64,000 bases of DNA from Phenylobacterium sp. (GCF_030645195.1 NZ_JAUSLW010000198.1:146894-210893), one strand, 5' to 3'. Counted from the stretch's first letter, positions 27,881-36,026 are shown. Program-made: numbers and translations. Notes: generated by a model from the letters alone, not told the origin.

Positions 27881-28266
27881 AGCGCCGAGCGGATGTCGGT
27901 GCGGGTGAAGTCGTCGCCCTTGTAGAGCAGGGGAAGATCAGCTGCCTTTGCCAGAGCATAGGCGAAGGTGTCGGCTAGGTTCAAAGCCGCTGGGTGGAAG
28001 CCCTTGCCGTACATGAAATAGGCGGCGAGCGCGGCGTCGGCCAAGGCGAAGTCGTTGCACACTTTCACATCCAAGGTGTTCAGCCAGGAGTCGAGGCTGG
28101 CCTGATCTTCGACGAAGCCATGGCGGCGAAGCACGATCCCCACCTCGACATAGTTGATCGGACTGATGGTGACCGATGCGCTGGCCTGGATGATCGCGAG
28201 ATGCTCCATCCAGTCCGGTTCGCGCACGGCGATGGCCACCAGCGACGAACTGTCGACGATGATCAA
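27868..28266 (-). CDS. vapC: VapC family PIN-domain toxin
   Basis: The 132-residue PIN-domain ribonuclease has its acidic residues in place: Asp5 in IIVDSSSL, Glu41 in NYVEV, and Asp99 in NLADTFAYALA, with Asp119 near the end. VapC toxins cleave tRNA or rRNA and are neutralised by the adjacent VapB. Its ATG overlaps the antitoxin stop by 4 bp, the normal order for such modules. Base composition is visibly less GC-rich than the flanking genes, which fits acquisition. Its 3' end runs 13 bp into sua5. Confidence 0.92.
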   Translation of the reverse strand: MIIVDSSSLVAIAVREPDWMEHLAIIQASASVTISPINYVEVGIVLRRHGFVEDQASLDSWLNTLDVKVCNDFALADAALAAYFMYGKGFHPAALNLADTFAYALAKAADLPLLYKGDDFTRTDIRSALQPT

Positions 28267-28541
28267 AGGTTATCCTCAAGTCCGGGAATCTCGTTCAACG
28301 CGTCCATGGCCGCCTTCGAGGTGTCTATCTGCCGGCCATCATCCAGGCCGATCTGTTTGCGGAATTGATCGGTGGCTTCGATCATTTCGGCCAAGGTCGC
28401 CTTCTTCCGGGGCTTGGCGTTCTCCTGCTCCAGCCGCAGCTTGATCGCCTTATCGATGGCGCCGGTCAGGCTCTCACCGGTCAGGGCCGCAAGCTCCCGA
28501 GCCCTCTTCTCCACATCGACATTCTTGATCAGGATGGCCAT
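28263..28541 (-). CDS. vapB: VapB family antitoxin
   Basis: The 92-residue protein starts with a ribbon-helix-helix-like DNA-binding segment (MAILIKNVDVEKRARELA, then GESLTGAIDKAIKLRLEQ) of the PSK/Rv0623-like VapB type. The acidic C-terminal half should wrap the toxin. AAGGGAGA about 6 nt before the ATG is a good ribosome site, which is consistent with antitoxin being made in excess. The promoter carries a perfect 12-bp palindrome that is probably the autoregulatory operator. Confidence 0.9.
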   Translation of the reverse strand: MAILIKNVDVEKRARELAALTGESLTGAIDKAIKLRLEQENAKPRKKATLAEMIEATDQFRKQIGLDDGRQIDTSKAAMDALNEIPGLEDNL

Positions 28542-28562
28542 GCCGATCTCCCTTATATAACG

Positions 28563-28574
28563 CAGTATATACTG
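28563..28574. promoter_or_regulatory. 12-bp palindrome in the vapBC promoter
   Basis: CAGTATATACTG is a perfect palindrome 22 bp upstream of the vapB start and 35 bp upstream of the divergent FAD-oxidase start. Its TATACT core could be the -10 element of vapBC, so VapBC binding here would give autorepression and might also touch the oxidase promoter. Confidence 0.6.
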
Positions 28575-28609
28575 GTCTGAGCGACTACGGAAGCGTAGGC
28601 TGCAGTCCC

Positions 28610-30019
28610 ATGACGATCTCCGTTCCCGCCGATGTCCTGTCCCGCCTGAAGGCCGTGCTCGGCGAGGGGGGCTGGAGCCAGGAGCTCGAGCGGCTGGCGC
28701 CCAAGCTGCTGGAATGGCGTGACCGCTGGAAGGGGACGACGCCCCTGCTGGCCCTGCCCAGGACCACCGCCGACGTCTCCGCCGTGGTGGGGATTTGCCA
28801 CGAGGCCGGCGTGCCGATCACCACCCAGGGCGGCAATACCGGGCTCGTCGGCGGTCAGATTCCGCAGGGGGAGATCCTGCTCTCCACCGAGCGGATGTCG
28901 CAGGTCCGCGACGTCGACGCCTTCGACGACGTCATCGTCGCCGAGGCGGGCGTGACGCTCGCCGCCGTTCACGAGGCGGCCCTGAAGGTGCGCAGGCGCT
29001 TCCCCATGGGCCTGGCCTCGGAGGGCAGCGCCACTGTCGGCGGGATCGTCTCCACCAACGCCGGCGGCACCGCGGTGCTGCGCTATGGCAACACCCGGGA
29101 CCTGGTGCTGGGCCTGGAGGCCGTCCTCCCCAACGGGGAGATCTGGAATGGCCTGAAGCGCCTTCGCAAGGACAACACCGGCTATGATCTGAAGCAGCTC
29201 TTCATCGGCGGGGAGGGGACCCTGGGGGTCGTGACCGCCGCCAGCCTGAAGCTGTTCCCCATCCTGGCCAGCCGCGCCACGGCGGTGGCGGCGGTGGAGT
29301 CGCCGGAGGTGGCTATCCAGCTGCTGGTCCGCGCCAAGGAGGAGGCCGGAGGCGCCGTCGAGGCCTTCGAGCTGATGGGCCGGCGCGGCGTCGAGTTCGT
29401 CCTGAAGAACATCGCGGGCCAACGCGACCCGCTGCACCAGGCCTATCCCTGGTATGTGCTGATCGAGATCGCCTCGGGGGAGCCGGGCGCGGCGGAATCG
29501 GCCATGGAGCGCCTGCTGGGCAAGGCCCTGGAGGACGCCCTGATCCTCGACGCCGCTATCGCCCAGAGCGAGGCCCAGGCCAAGGCCTTCTGGGCGGTGC
29601 GGGAGAACCAGTCGCCGGGCCAGAAGCCCGAGGGCGCGACCTGGAAACACGACATCTCCGTCCCCGTCAGCCAGGTGGCGAAGTTCATCGCGCAGGCGAC
29701 GGCGGCCATGGAGGCCTTTGCGCCGGGTTGCCGGATCACCGCCTTCGGCCACGTCGGCGACGGCAACATCCACTATGACGTCATTCGCCCCGACGGCGGC
29801 GAAGACGCCGCCCACTCGGCCAGGCGCAATGAGGGCTCGCGGATCGTGCATGATATCGCCGCGGCCATGGGCGGATCGATCTCCGCCGAGCACGGCCTGG
29901 GCTCCATGAAGACCGAGGAGGCTCGGCGCTACAAAAGCCCGGTGGAGGTTGCGGCGCTCAGCGCGATCCGGCAAAGCCTGGACCCCAAGCGGATCATGAA
30001 TCCCCGCGTCTTCTTCTGA
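28610..30019 (+). CDS. FAD-binding oxidoreductase, GlcD/D-2-hydroxyglutarate dehydrogenase type
   Basis: The 469-residue enzyme has a PCMH FAD domain (about 40-215, with TTQGGNTGLVGGQ, GLASEGSATVGGIVSTNAGG and the FIGGEGTLGVVT loop) and a C-terminal FAD-oxidase domain with the metal-binding motif FGHVGDGNIHYD and the final segment EHGLGSMK. This is the pattern of D-lactate and D-2-hydroxyglutarate dehydrogenases. It probably oxidises a D-2-hydroxy acid to the 2-oxo acid. It is divergent from vapBC and 6 bp ahead of yaaA. Confidence 0.93.
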   Translation: MTISVPADVLSRLKAVLGEGGWSQELERLAPKLLEWRDRWKGTTPLLALPRTTADVSAVVGICHEAGVPITTQGGNTGLVGGQIPQGEILLSTERMSQVRDVDAFDDVIVAEAGVTLAAVHEAALKVRRRFPMGLASEGSATVGGIVSTNAGGTAVLRYGNTRDLVLGLEAVLPNGEIWNGLKRLRKDNTGYDLKQLFIGGEGTLGVVTAASLKLFPILASRATAVAAVESPEVAIQLLVRAKEEAGGAVEAFELMGRRGVEFVLKNIAGQRDPLHQAYPWYVLIEIASGEPGAAESAMERLLGKALEDALILDAAIAQSEAQAKAFWAVRENQSPGQKPEGATWKHDISVPVSQVAKFIAQATAAMEAFAPGCRITAFGHVGDGNIHYDVIRPDGGEDAAHSARRNEGSRIVHDIAAAMGGSISAEHGLGSMKTEEARRYKSPVEVAALSAIRQSLDPKRIMNPRVFF

Positions 30020-30025
30020 GCCGCC

Positions 30026-30808
30026 ATGCTGATTGTCCTGTCCCCCGCCAAGGCGATGAACTTCGCCGCGCCGGACCAATCCCTGCCGATGACGACGCCG
30101 GAGATGGGGGAGGACATCGCCCTGCTGTCGGAGACCACCCGCAAGCTGACGGTGGCCCAGGTGAAGCGGCTGATGAGCCTGTCGGACAATCTGGCCAAGC
30201 TAAACCGGGAACGCTTCCAGGCCTTCGACGCTGCCATGGAGGAGGGGCTGCAGGCCGCCTTCGCCTTCAACGGCGACGTCTATATGGGCTTCAAGGCCCG
30301 CGAGCTGGACAGGAAGGCGCTGGCCTTCGCCCAGGACCACGTCCGCATCCTGTCGGGCCTCTACGGCCTGCTACGGCCCCTGGACGGCATCCAGCCCTAC
30401 CGCCTGGAGATGGGGACGCGGCTGAAGACCAAGCGCGGCCCGAGCCTCTACGCCTTCTGGGGCGACAAGGTCGCCACGGCGCTCAATGAGCAGGCCGCCC
30501 GCCACAAGGACCCGACTCTGGTGAACTGCGCCAGCCAGGAATATTTCGGCGTCGTGGACCTGAAGGCGCTGAAGCTGCCGGTGGTCTCCCCCCGCTTCGT
30601 CGAGGAGAAGGACGGGCAGGCCAAGGTGATCAGTTTCTACGCCAAGAAGGCCCGCGGCCTGATGGCCCGCTACGCCGTCGACCACCGCATCGAGGCGGCC
30701 GCCGACCTGAAGGCCTTCGACAGCGAGGGCTACCGCTTCCAGCCCCAGGCCTCCAGCGAGACCGAGTGGGTCTTCTCCCGTCCGCAGCCGCCGCTGAAGA
30801 CGGCCTAG
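30026..30808 (+). CDS. yaaA: Peroxide stress protein YaaA
   Basis: The 260-residue protein is YaaA (DUF328). It begins with MLIVLSPAKAMNF and contains SDNLAKLNRERFQAF, GDVYMGFKARELD, LSGLYGLLRPLDGIQPYRLEMGT and NCASQEYFGVV. In E. coli, YaaA lowers free intracellular iron and limits oxidative DNA damage under hydrogen peroxide. It follows the FAD oxidase by 6 bp and is likely co-transcribed. A TAG-bounded hairpin directly follows its stop. Confidence 0.96.
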   Translation: MLIVLSPAKAMNFAAPDQSLPMTTPEMGEDIALLSETTRKLTVAQVKRLMSLSDNLAKLNRERFQAFDAAMEEGLQAAFAFNGDVYMGFKARELDRKALAFAQDHVRILSGLYGLLRPLDGIQPYRLEMGTRLKTKRGPSLYAFWGDKVATALNEQAARHKDPTLVNCASQEYFGVVDLKALKLPVVSPRFVEEKDGQAKVISFYAKKARGLMARYAVDHRIEAAADLKAFDSEGYRFQPQASSETEWVFSRPQPPLKTA

Positions 30809-30894
30809 AGCCCCATTTCGAATGAATCGAAACGGGGCTTTAGAGTCCTACTTGGTCGCTCTTCCTGATCGCCTGACTTGATCCAAGTCAGGCG
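30809..30894. repeat. Intergenic palindromes after yaaA (terminator-like)
   Basis: AGCCCCATTTCGA (30809-30821) pairs with TCGAAACGGGGCT (30827-30839) with one G-T pair and is followed by TTTAG, which can act as a terminator. A second palindrome, CGCCTGACTTG (30870-30880) with CAAGTCAGGCG (30884-30894), follows, and the block ends with CGCTCTAG. It is similar in style to the palindromes at 13969 and 14032 and separates the convergent yaaA and GST genes. Confidence 0.65.
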
Positions 30895-30903
30895 GGAAAC
30901 GCT

Positions 30904-31695
30904 CTAGCCGAAGGTCGGGCTGAAGCGGATGTTGTCGCGGGCCAGGCCGTCAATGACCACCTGGGCGCCGCCGCTCTTGATCATCCATTCCAGGCGGTGG
31001 TCGCGGTACTCGCGCTTGAACAGGCCCTGTTTCACCAGCTCGGCGACATTGGGCATGGCCGAGGCCGCCGCCGCGGCGCCGGCTTCCTTGGTGGTCTCGG
31101 CGACGGAGGGCCGGGCGTTGGCGCGGGTGAGCCAATCTGACAGCCGGCTCCCCTCGGCCGGCGGATTGCCGTGGCCCACCGAGCCGTTGAGATAGGCAAC
31201 GACGGCCAGGTCGCCCCAGCCGAAGCTCTCGCCGTTGAACCAGGGGCGGTTGGCCAGTTGGCTTTCCAGCCAGGCGAAGAATCCTGCGGTCTGCTCGGCG
31301 GCCGTGGCGATCAGAGCCTGGGCCAGGTCCCCCTCGGCGCGGTGGAACCAGTAGATCTCCGACAGGCCCCAGTTGATGGCCTCGAAGTGGGTGTCCATCA
31401 CCTCCTCCAGCATCCGCACCCGGGCGCGCTCGGCGGGGCTGGCCGGCAGCAGGGGCGGGGTCGGCCAGCGGTCCTCGATATATTCCAGGATGATGGTGGA
31501 ATCGAAGATGGCCACCTCGCCGTCCACCAGGGCCGGGACCTCGGCGCGGGGATTGGCCGCCAGGAAGTCGCCCTGGGCGCCCCCCGCGCCCAGCCCGCCC
31601 GGGGCCACGGCCTGGAAGGCCTGGCCCTTCTCGCGCAGGGCGATCTTGACCTTCTGGGCGTAGGGCGACAGCGGGTGGTCATAGAGGGTGAGCAT
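30904..31695 (-). CDS. Glutathione S-transferase family protein
   Basis: The 263-residue protein has an N-terminal thioredoxin-fold GST domain (about 1-82: MLTLYDHPLSPYAQKVKIAL, then EVPALVDGEVAIFDSTIILEYIED) and an all-helical C-terminal domain. The last 60 residues, after the alpha domain, are unusual for the family. The start at 31695 has GGAGG 6 nt upstream. It probably conjugates or reduces electrophiles with glutathione. It is convergent with yaaA and divergent from the SDR gene. Confidence 0.9.
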   Translation of the reverse strand: MLTLYDHPLSPYAQKVKIALREKGQAFQAVAPGGLGAGGAQGDFLAANPRAEVPALVDGEVAIFDSTIILEYIEDRWPTPPLLPASPAERARVRMLEEVMDTHFEAINWGLSEIYWFHRAEGDLAQALIATAAEQTAGFFAWLESQLANRPWFNGESFGWGDLAVVAYLNGSVGHGNPPAEGSRLSDWLTRANARPSVAETTKEAGAAAAASAMPNVAELVKQGLFKREYRDHRLEWMIKSGGAQVVIDGLARDNIRFSPTFG

Positions 31696-31841
31696 GGCGG
31701 TCCTCCCGGGACGTCTTTCGCCCATCCGGAGCCCCCGCCGCCGGGTAAGTCAAATGGCGCGGCCGCGGCTTGACGGACCGGGCGTCAACACCGCCTCTGT
31801 CGTCCCAACAATCGTCAGATAAGAGACTGGGAGCAGACGTC

Positions 31842-32627
31842 ATGGCCTACAAACCCTTCGACCTGACCGGCAAGGTGGCCCTTGTCACCGGTGGCAATGG
31901 CGGCATCGGCTTTGGCATGGTGGAGGCCATGGCCCAGGCCGGCGCCGACGTGGTGATCTGGGGCTCCAACGGGAAGAAGAACGCCGACGCCGAGGCCAGG
32001 CTCAAGGGCGCGGGCGTCCGGGTCCTGACCCAGGTGGTGGACGTGGCCGACGAGCAGGCGGTCAAGGCGGGGATGGCGGAAGCCGTGGCCAAGATGGGCC
32101 GCATCGACACGGTGATCGCCAATGCGGGCATCGGCGGCGGGGCGCCCTCCTTCTCCGAATTCTCCACCGAGACGTACCGCAAGGTGTTGTCGGTGAACCT
32201 GGACGGGGTGTTCTTCACCTTCCGCGAGGCCTGCAAGCACATGGTCGAGCGGGCCGGGTCGGGCGACAAGGCCGGGGGCTCCCTGGTGGTCATCTCCTCG
32301 CTGTCGGCCCTCGATGGCGCGGCGCGCAACGAGGCCTACGCCGCCACCAAGGGGGCGGTGATCTCCATGATCCGCGCCATCGCCGTGGAGCATGCCCGCT
32401 ACGGCGTGCGGGCCAACGCCATCCTGCCCGGCTGGATCGCCACCGACATGACCGCCGGCGCCCAGGGCAACGACAAGTTCAACGACGCGGTGATCAAGCG
32501 GGTGCCCATGCGCCGCTGGGGCCAGCCGGCGGACTTCGGCGGCATGGCGGTCTATCTGGCCTCCGGCGCCTCGGCCTTCCACACCGGCGACAGCTTCCTC
32601 ATCGACGGCGGCTACGGGATCTTCTAG
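31842..32627 (+). CDS. Short-chain dehydrogenase/reductase
   Basis: The 261-residue classical SDR has the NAD(P)-binding TGGNGGIGFG at residues 18-27, NAGIGGG, the catalytic Ser pair in VISSLSA and YxxxK in YAATKGA, and the C-terminal FLIDGGYGIF. The N-terminus MAYKPFDLTGKVALVTGG resembles glucose 3-dehydrogenase-like and 3-oxoacyl-ACP reductase-like enzymes. The substrate cannot be told. GGGAG 8 nt before ATG 31842 supports the start. Its stop lies 8 bp from the convergent small cassette. Confidence 0.93.
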   Translation: MAYKPFDLTGKVALVTGGNGGIGFGMVEAMAQAGADVVIWGSNGKKNADAEARLKGAGVRVLTQVVDVADEQAVKAGMAEAVAKMGRIDTVIANAGIGGGAPSFSEFSTETYRKVLSVNLDGVFFTFREACKHMVERAGSGDKAGGSLVVISSLSALDGAARNEAYAATKGAVISMIRAIAVEHARYGVRANAILPGWIATDMTAGAQGNDKFNDAVIKRVPMRRWGQPADFGGMAVYLASGASAFHTGDSFLIDGGYGIF

Positions 32628-32635
32628 GTCGAAGA

Positions 32636-33025
32636 CTACTTCACATCTGGCGGTGACGCTGGCTTGACCTCAAGACGCGCCAACCGCTCAGATTGCTGAG
32701 AAATCTGAGCGGTCAGGGCGTCGATCTTGGAGGACACCTTCTCGGTTGCCGTGTCCATCCTGGCGCTGAGGATCAGATATCCAGTAGCGAAGGCGCAGAG
32801 AAGCAGCACAACGCCGCCGATTGAGACCTGCAACACTTGGCGGATATCGCCTCGTAGTTCCCCGAGGCGGGTTTCAACGGATTGCTGCCAGTGATCCATG
32901 CCGTCAGAGGTGCCTCCTCCTCCGCCTCCGCGCAACTTTTCAAGTTCGCCGTGAGCATTTCGGAGTTCGTCGCGAGCTCTCTGCGCGTCTGCGAGCACCT
33001 TTCGAATCCGACTATCGACTGTCAT
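32636..33025 (-). CDS. Hypothetical coiled-coil membrane protein of a low-GC cassette
   Basis: I do not recognise a named family. The 129-residue product has an N-terminal helix (1-32), a six-glycine linker (about 33-38), a helix containing WQQSVETRLGELRGDIRQ, one membrane helix (about 66-86, SIGGVVLLLCAFATGYLIL), and a C-terminal coiled coil (EKVSSKIDALTAQISQQSERL). This coiled-coil / membrane / coiled-coil layout is common in small prophage- or island-borne proteins. It overlaps the upstream gene by 14 bp. Composition is clearly lower in GC than the flanking SDR and oxidase genes. Confidence 0.7.
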   Translation of the reverse strand: MTVDSRIRKVLADAQRARDELRNAHGELEKLRGGGGGGTSDGMDHWQQSVETRLGELRGDIRQVLQVSIGGVVLLLCAFATGYLILSARMDTATEKVSSKIDALTAQISQQSERLARLEVKPASPPDVK

Positions 33026-33254
33026 CGTCGCTTAGCTCGTCGAGGTGAAACTCCTGCTCGATCTTCGTCGCGAGCTCAAGCAGGCGCTTGCTCGCCTCGG
33101 TTCCCTCCGGATGGTCCTTCTTTCCGGAGATTGCCTCTGCAAGGCCGCCCGTCGTGTAGAGGGTCATCTCAGAAGCGTAATCGACGGCAAGCTTCATCGC
33201 GCGCCTTAGCTCGCCGAATGTCACGGGCGCGTCATCGGGCTTCTGCGTGCTCAC
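33012..33254 (-). CDS. Hypothetical small protein of a low-GC cassette
   Basis: The 80-residue soluble protein is not recognised. It is predicted mostly helical (VTFGELRRAMKLAVDYASEM, then KRLLELATKIEQEFHLDEL) with a Ser/Asp-rich end. I chose GTG 33254; the frame is open upstream to about 33344 but that part reads as non-coding. GGAG lies 10 nt before the GTG. It overlaps the membrane-protein gene by 14 bp, so the two are coupled. A partner role with that protein is a guess from the overlap only. Confidence 0.55.
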   Translation of the reverse strand: MSTQKPDDAPVTFGELRRAMKLAVDYASEMTLYTTGGLAEAISGKKDHPEGTEASKRLLELATKIEQEFHLDELSDDDSR

Positions 33255-33425
33255 CGCATCATTACTCCATGCCGAAGGACCACAATCTACCCATTGTTGA
33301 GGTGTGGTCGCAACACACGGTGTGCCGGCTCGCGGTTGTGCCACCCACAGTGACCTTGGGTCATGGTTTCCTTAGGCCACCCGTGGCGCCATCCTGCGCC
33401 CAACGAGATTTCGGGAGAAGACGCC

Positions 33426-34400
33426 ATGACCCTGCACACACCGCTCTGCGACCTCCTGGGGGTCAAGCATCCGATCATGCTGGCCGGCATGGGGGGCGTC
33501 TCCTATGCCGAGCTGGTGGCCGCGGTCTCCAACGCCGGCGGCTATGGCGTGCTGGGCATGGCCGGCCGCACGCCCGACTTCATCCGCGACGAGATGCGCA
33601 AGGTCAAAAGCCTGACCGACAAGCCCTTCGGCGTCGACCTGCTGGCGGCTTCGCCCGAGAGCCTGACGGCTTCCGTGGAGATCATCATCGATGAGGGCGC
33701 CTCCAGCTTCGTGGCGGGCCTGGGCGTGCCCATGCCGATCATGGAGAAGCTGAAGAAGGCCGGCCTCAAGGTGATGGTGGTCTGCGGGGCTGTGAAGCAC
33801 GCGGTGAAGGCCGAGCAGGCCGGCTGCGACGCCGTCATCTGCCAGGGCGGCGAGGGCGGCGGTCATACCGGACTTGTCGGCACCATGCCCCTGGTGGCCC
33901 AGGCGGTGGAGGCCGTGAAGATCCCGGTGGTGGCGGCCGGCGGCCTCTATGACGGGCGCGGCCTGGCCGCGGCGCTGACCCTGGGCGCCGTCGGCGTCTG
34001 GATGGGCACCCGCTTCATCGCCAGCCATGAGGCCCATGCCGGCGAGCTCTACCGCCAGACCATCGTCGAGGCCGCCGACGAGGACACCGTCCGGACACGG
34101 TCCTATTCCGGCAAGCCGATGCGGGTGCGCAAGAACCCCTATGTGGAGGATTGGGAAACCCGTCCCCAGGACATCCAGCCCTTCCCCATGCAGGCGATGA
34201 TCTCCACCCAGGCCGGCGTCATGGGCGGCATCGGCGGCCAGATCGAGGGTCTGGACCCCGACAAGTCCTGCTTCGCCATGGGCCAGTCGGCGGGCGGCAT
34301 CCACACCGTGCTGCCAGCGGCCCAGATCGTGGCCAACCTGATCTCGGAGGCGGAAGCCGCCCTGGCCCGGGCGAGCAAGCTGGTGAAGGTGACGGCCTAG
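33426..34400 (+). CDS. NAD(P)H-dependent flavin oxidoreductase (nitronate monooxygenase family)
   Basis: The 324-residue FMN-dependent TIM-barrel enzyme shows the family features PIMLAGMGGVSYAELVAAVSNAGGYGVLG at the N-terminus, GCDAVICQGGEGGGHTG for FMN phosphate binding, and VVAAGGLYDGRGLAAALTLGAVGVWMGTRF. Members oxidise nitronates or reduce enoyl/quinone substrates. The start ATG 33426 follows GGGAGAAG. A strong hairpin lies 48 bp after its stop. The exact substrate is unknown. Confidence 0.92.
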   Translation: MTLHTPLCDLLGVKHPIMLAGMGGVSYAELVAAVSNAGGYGVLGMAGRTPDFIRDEMRKVKSLTDKPFGVDLLAASPESLTASVEIIIDEGASSFVAGLGVPMPIMEKLKKAGLKVMVVCGAVKHAVKAEQAGCDAVICQGGEGGGHTGLVGTMPLVAQAVEAVKIPVVAAGGLYDGRGLAAALTLGAVGVWMGTRFIASHEAHAGELYRQTIVEAADEDTVRTRSYSGKPMRVRKNPYVEDWETRPQDIQPFPMQAMISTQAGVMGGIGGQIEGLDPDKSCFAMGQSAGGIHTVLPAAQIVANLISEAEAALARASKLVKVTA

Positions 34401-34447
34401 TTTTCTCCCTCCCCGGGTCGCAGGGGAGACTTTCTCATCAAACGATC

Positions 34448-34476
34448 GGGGTGGAGGCGCGGCGCGCCTCCACCCC
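34448..34476. terminator. 13-bp hairpin between convergent genes
   Basis: GGGGTGGAGGCGC (34448-34460) and GCGCCTCCACCCC (34464-34476) form a perfect 13-bp stem with a 3-nt loop, placed between the flavin oxidoreductase and the convergent wrbA. No U-tract follows on either strand, so it may act as a pause or mRNA 3'-end stabiliser. Confidence 0.6.
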
Positions 34477-34556
34477 TCGCGTGCCGCCGGGCTGGGGGTC
34501 AGCCTTGGCGGCGTCGGCCGTCGTCCTCCGGGGGAGGTCGAACGACGGCGCGTTCG

Positions 34557-35156
34557 CTAGGCCGCCAGCTTGGCGGCGGTCTGCGCGATCTTGCGGCCCT
34601 GGTAGCGGGCGCCTTCCAGCTCGTTCTCACTAGGCTGACGCGAGCCGTCGCCGCCGGCGATGGTCGACGCGCCATAGGGGCTGCCGCCGGTGACTTCCGA
34701 CAGGGTCATCTGGCCCGCGAAGCCGTAGTCCAGGCCCACCACCACCATGCCGAAGTGCAGCAGGTTGGTGATCACCGAGAACAGGGTCATTTCCTGGCCG
34801 CCGTGCTGGGTGGCGGTGGAGGTGAAGGCTCCGCCGACCTTGCCGTTCAGGGCGCCCTTGGCCCAGAGGCCGCCGGCCTGGTCGAGGAAGGCCGCCATCT
34901 GCGAGTTCATGCGGCCAAACCGCGTGCCGACGCCGATGATGATGGCGTCGTAGTCGGCCAGGTCCTCGATCCTGGCGATCGGAGCTTCCTGGTCGAGCTT
35001 GAAGTGGGCCGCCTTGGCGATCTCGTCGGGGACGGTCTCGGGGACGCGCTTGATGTCCACCGTGGCGCCGGTGGTGCGGGCGCCTTCGGCCACGGCCTTG
35101 GCCATGGTTTCGATGTGCCCGTAGGCGGAGTGATAGAGGACGAGGACCTTGGTCAT
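34557..35156 (-). CDS. wrbA: NAD(P)H:quinone oxidoreductase WrbA
   Basis: The 199-residue flavodoxin-like type IV quinone reductase has the FMN-phosphate loop [24 protein letters not shown], and [17 protein letters not shown], all WrbA signatures. It reduces quinones by two electrons and so avoids semiquinone radicals. It follows the pirin gene by 57 bp on the same strand, and both probably answer to the divergent LysR regulator. The ATG at 35156 begins the family N-terminus [10 protein letters not shown]. Confidence 0.96.
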   Translation of the reverse strand: MTKVLVLYHSAYGHIETMAKAVAEGARTTGATVDIKRVPETVPDEIAKAAHFKLDQEAPIARIEDLADYDAIIIGVGTRFGRMNSQMAAFLDQAGGLWAKGALNGKVGGAFTSTATQHGGQEMTLFSVITNLLHFGMVVVGLDYGFAGQMTLSEVTGGSPYGASTIAGGDGSRQPSENELEGARYQGRKIAQTAAKLAA

Positions 35157-35213
35157 GGGAGGATTCCGGGGAGGAGAGGGCGCCCCGGCTTTCACCGGGG
35201 CGGGGGGAGAGAG

Positions 35214-35912
35214 TTAGGCTGCGTCGACGAGGACGAGTTCGGCGTCTTCCAGGGCGGTGACCCGCACTGTGGCCTCGTCGCGGATGGCGGCGCCGTCGCG
35301 GGCCTTCAGGGTCACGCCGTTGACCTCCACTGAGCCGGTGGCGGGCACCAGGTAGCCGTAGCGGTCGGCGCCCAGCTCGTATTCGGCGGTCTCGCCGGCC
35401 TTGAGGGTGGCGGCCACGACCCGGCCATTGGTGCGGATCGGCAGGACGTCGGTGTCGCCCTCGACGCCGCTGGCCAGGGTCACGAACTTCCCGGCGCGGT
35501 CGCCCTTGGGGAAGGGCTTGGCGCCCCAGCTCGGTTCGCCGCCCGTCTTGTTGGGCTGGATCCAGATTTGGAACAGGGTGGTGGGTTCGCTCTCCAGGTT
35601 GAACTCGGCGTGGCGGATGCCCGAGCCCGCGCTCATCACCTGGACGTCGCCGGCCTGCGTGCGGCCGGTGTTGCCCAGGCTGTCCTGGTGGGTGATGGCC
35701 CCGGTGCGGACATAGGTGATGATCTCCATGTTCGCGTGGGGATGCGGCGGGAAGCCGGAATTGGGCTCGATCCTGTCGTCGTTCCACACCCGGAGAGGGC
35801 CCCAGCCCATGCGCTTGGGGTCGTAATATTCGGCGAAGGAGAAGTGATGCTTGGCGTCGAGCCAGCCGTGGTTGGCGCCGCCGAGGGAGTCAAAGGATCT
35901 GCGTTCGATCAT
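35214..35912 (-). CDS. Pirin family protein
   Basis: The 232-residue bicupin has the pirin metal-site residues in GFPPHPHANMEIITYV and HAEFNLESE, and the N-terminal segment LGGANHGWLDAKHHFSFAEYYD. Bacterial pirins often have quercetinase-like dioxygenase activity or act as redox-linked regulators. AGGAGA 7 nt before the ATG at 35912 marks the start. It is divergent from the LysR gene and upstream of wrbA, an arrangement often seen in proteobacteria. Confidence 0.95.
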   Translation of the reverse strand: MIERRSFDSLGGANHGWLDAKHHFSFAEYYDPKRMGWGPLRVWNDDRIEPNSGFPPHPHANMEIITYVRTGAITHQDSLGNTGRTQAGDVQVMSAGSGIRHAEFNLESEPTTLFQIWIQPNKTGGEPSWGAKPFPKGDRAGKFVTLASGVEGDTDVLPIRTNGRVVAATLKAGETAEYELGADRYGYLVPATGSVEVNGVTLKARDGAAIRDEATVRVTALEDAELVLVDAA

Positions 35913-36002
35913 CTCGTGGTCTCCTGATCTTGAAGGAACGCGCGGCAAGCCGTCGCGTCGCTTGTTGAGATCAAGGTAGCCATTGCAGCCCAATCCGAAA
36001 TA

Positions 36003-36026
36003 GAAACGATGGAAACAGATCGTTTC
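36003..36026. promoter_or_regulatory. LysR operator palindrome GAAACGAT-N8-ATCGTTTC
   Basis: A perfect 8-bp inverted repeat with an 8-bp spacer lies 10 bp before the lysR start and about 90 bp upstream of pirin. It contains the T-N11-A-type symmetry typical of LysR recognition sites. Its place fits autorepression of lysR and activation of the divergent pirin-wrbA operon. Confidence 0.65.
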
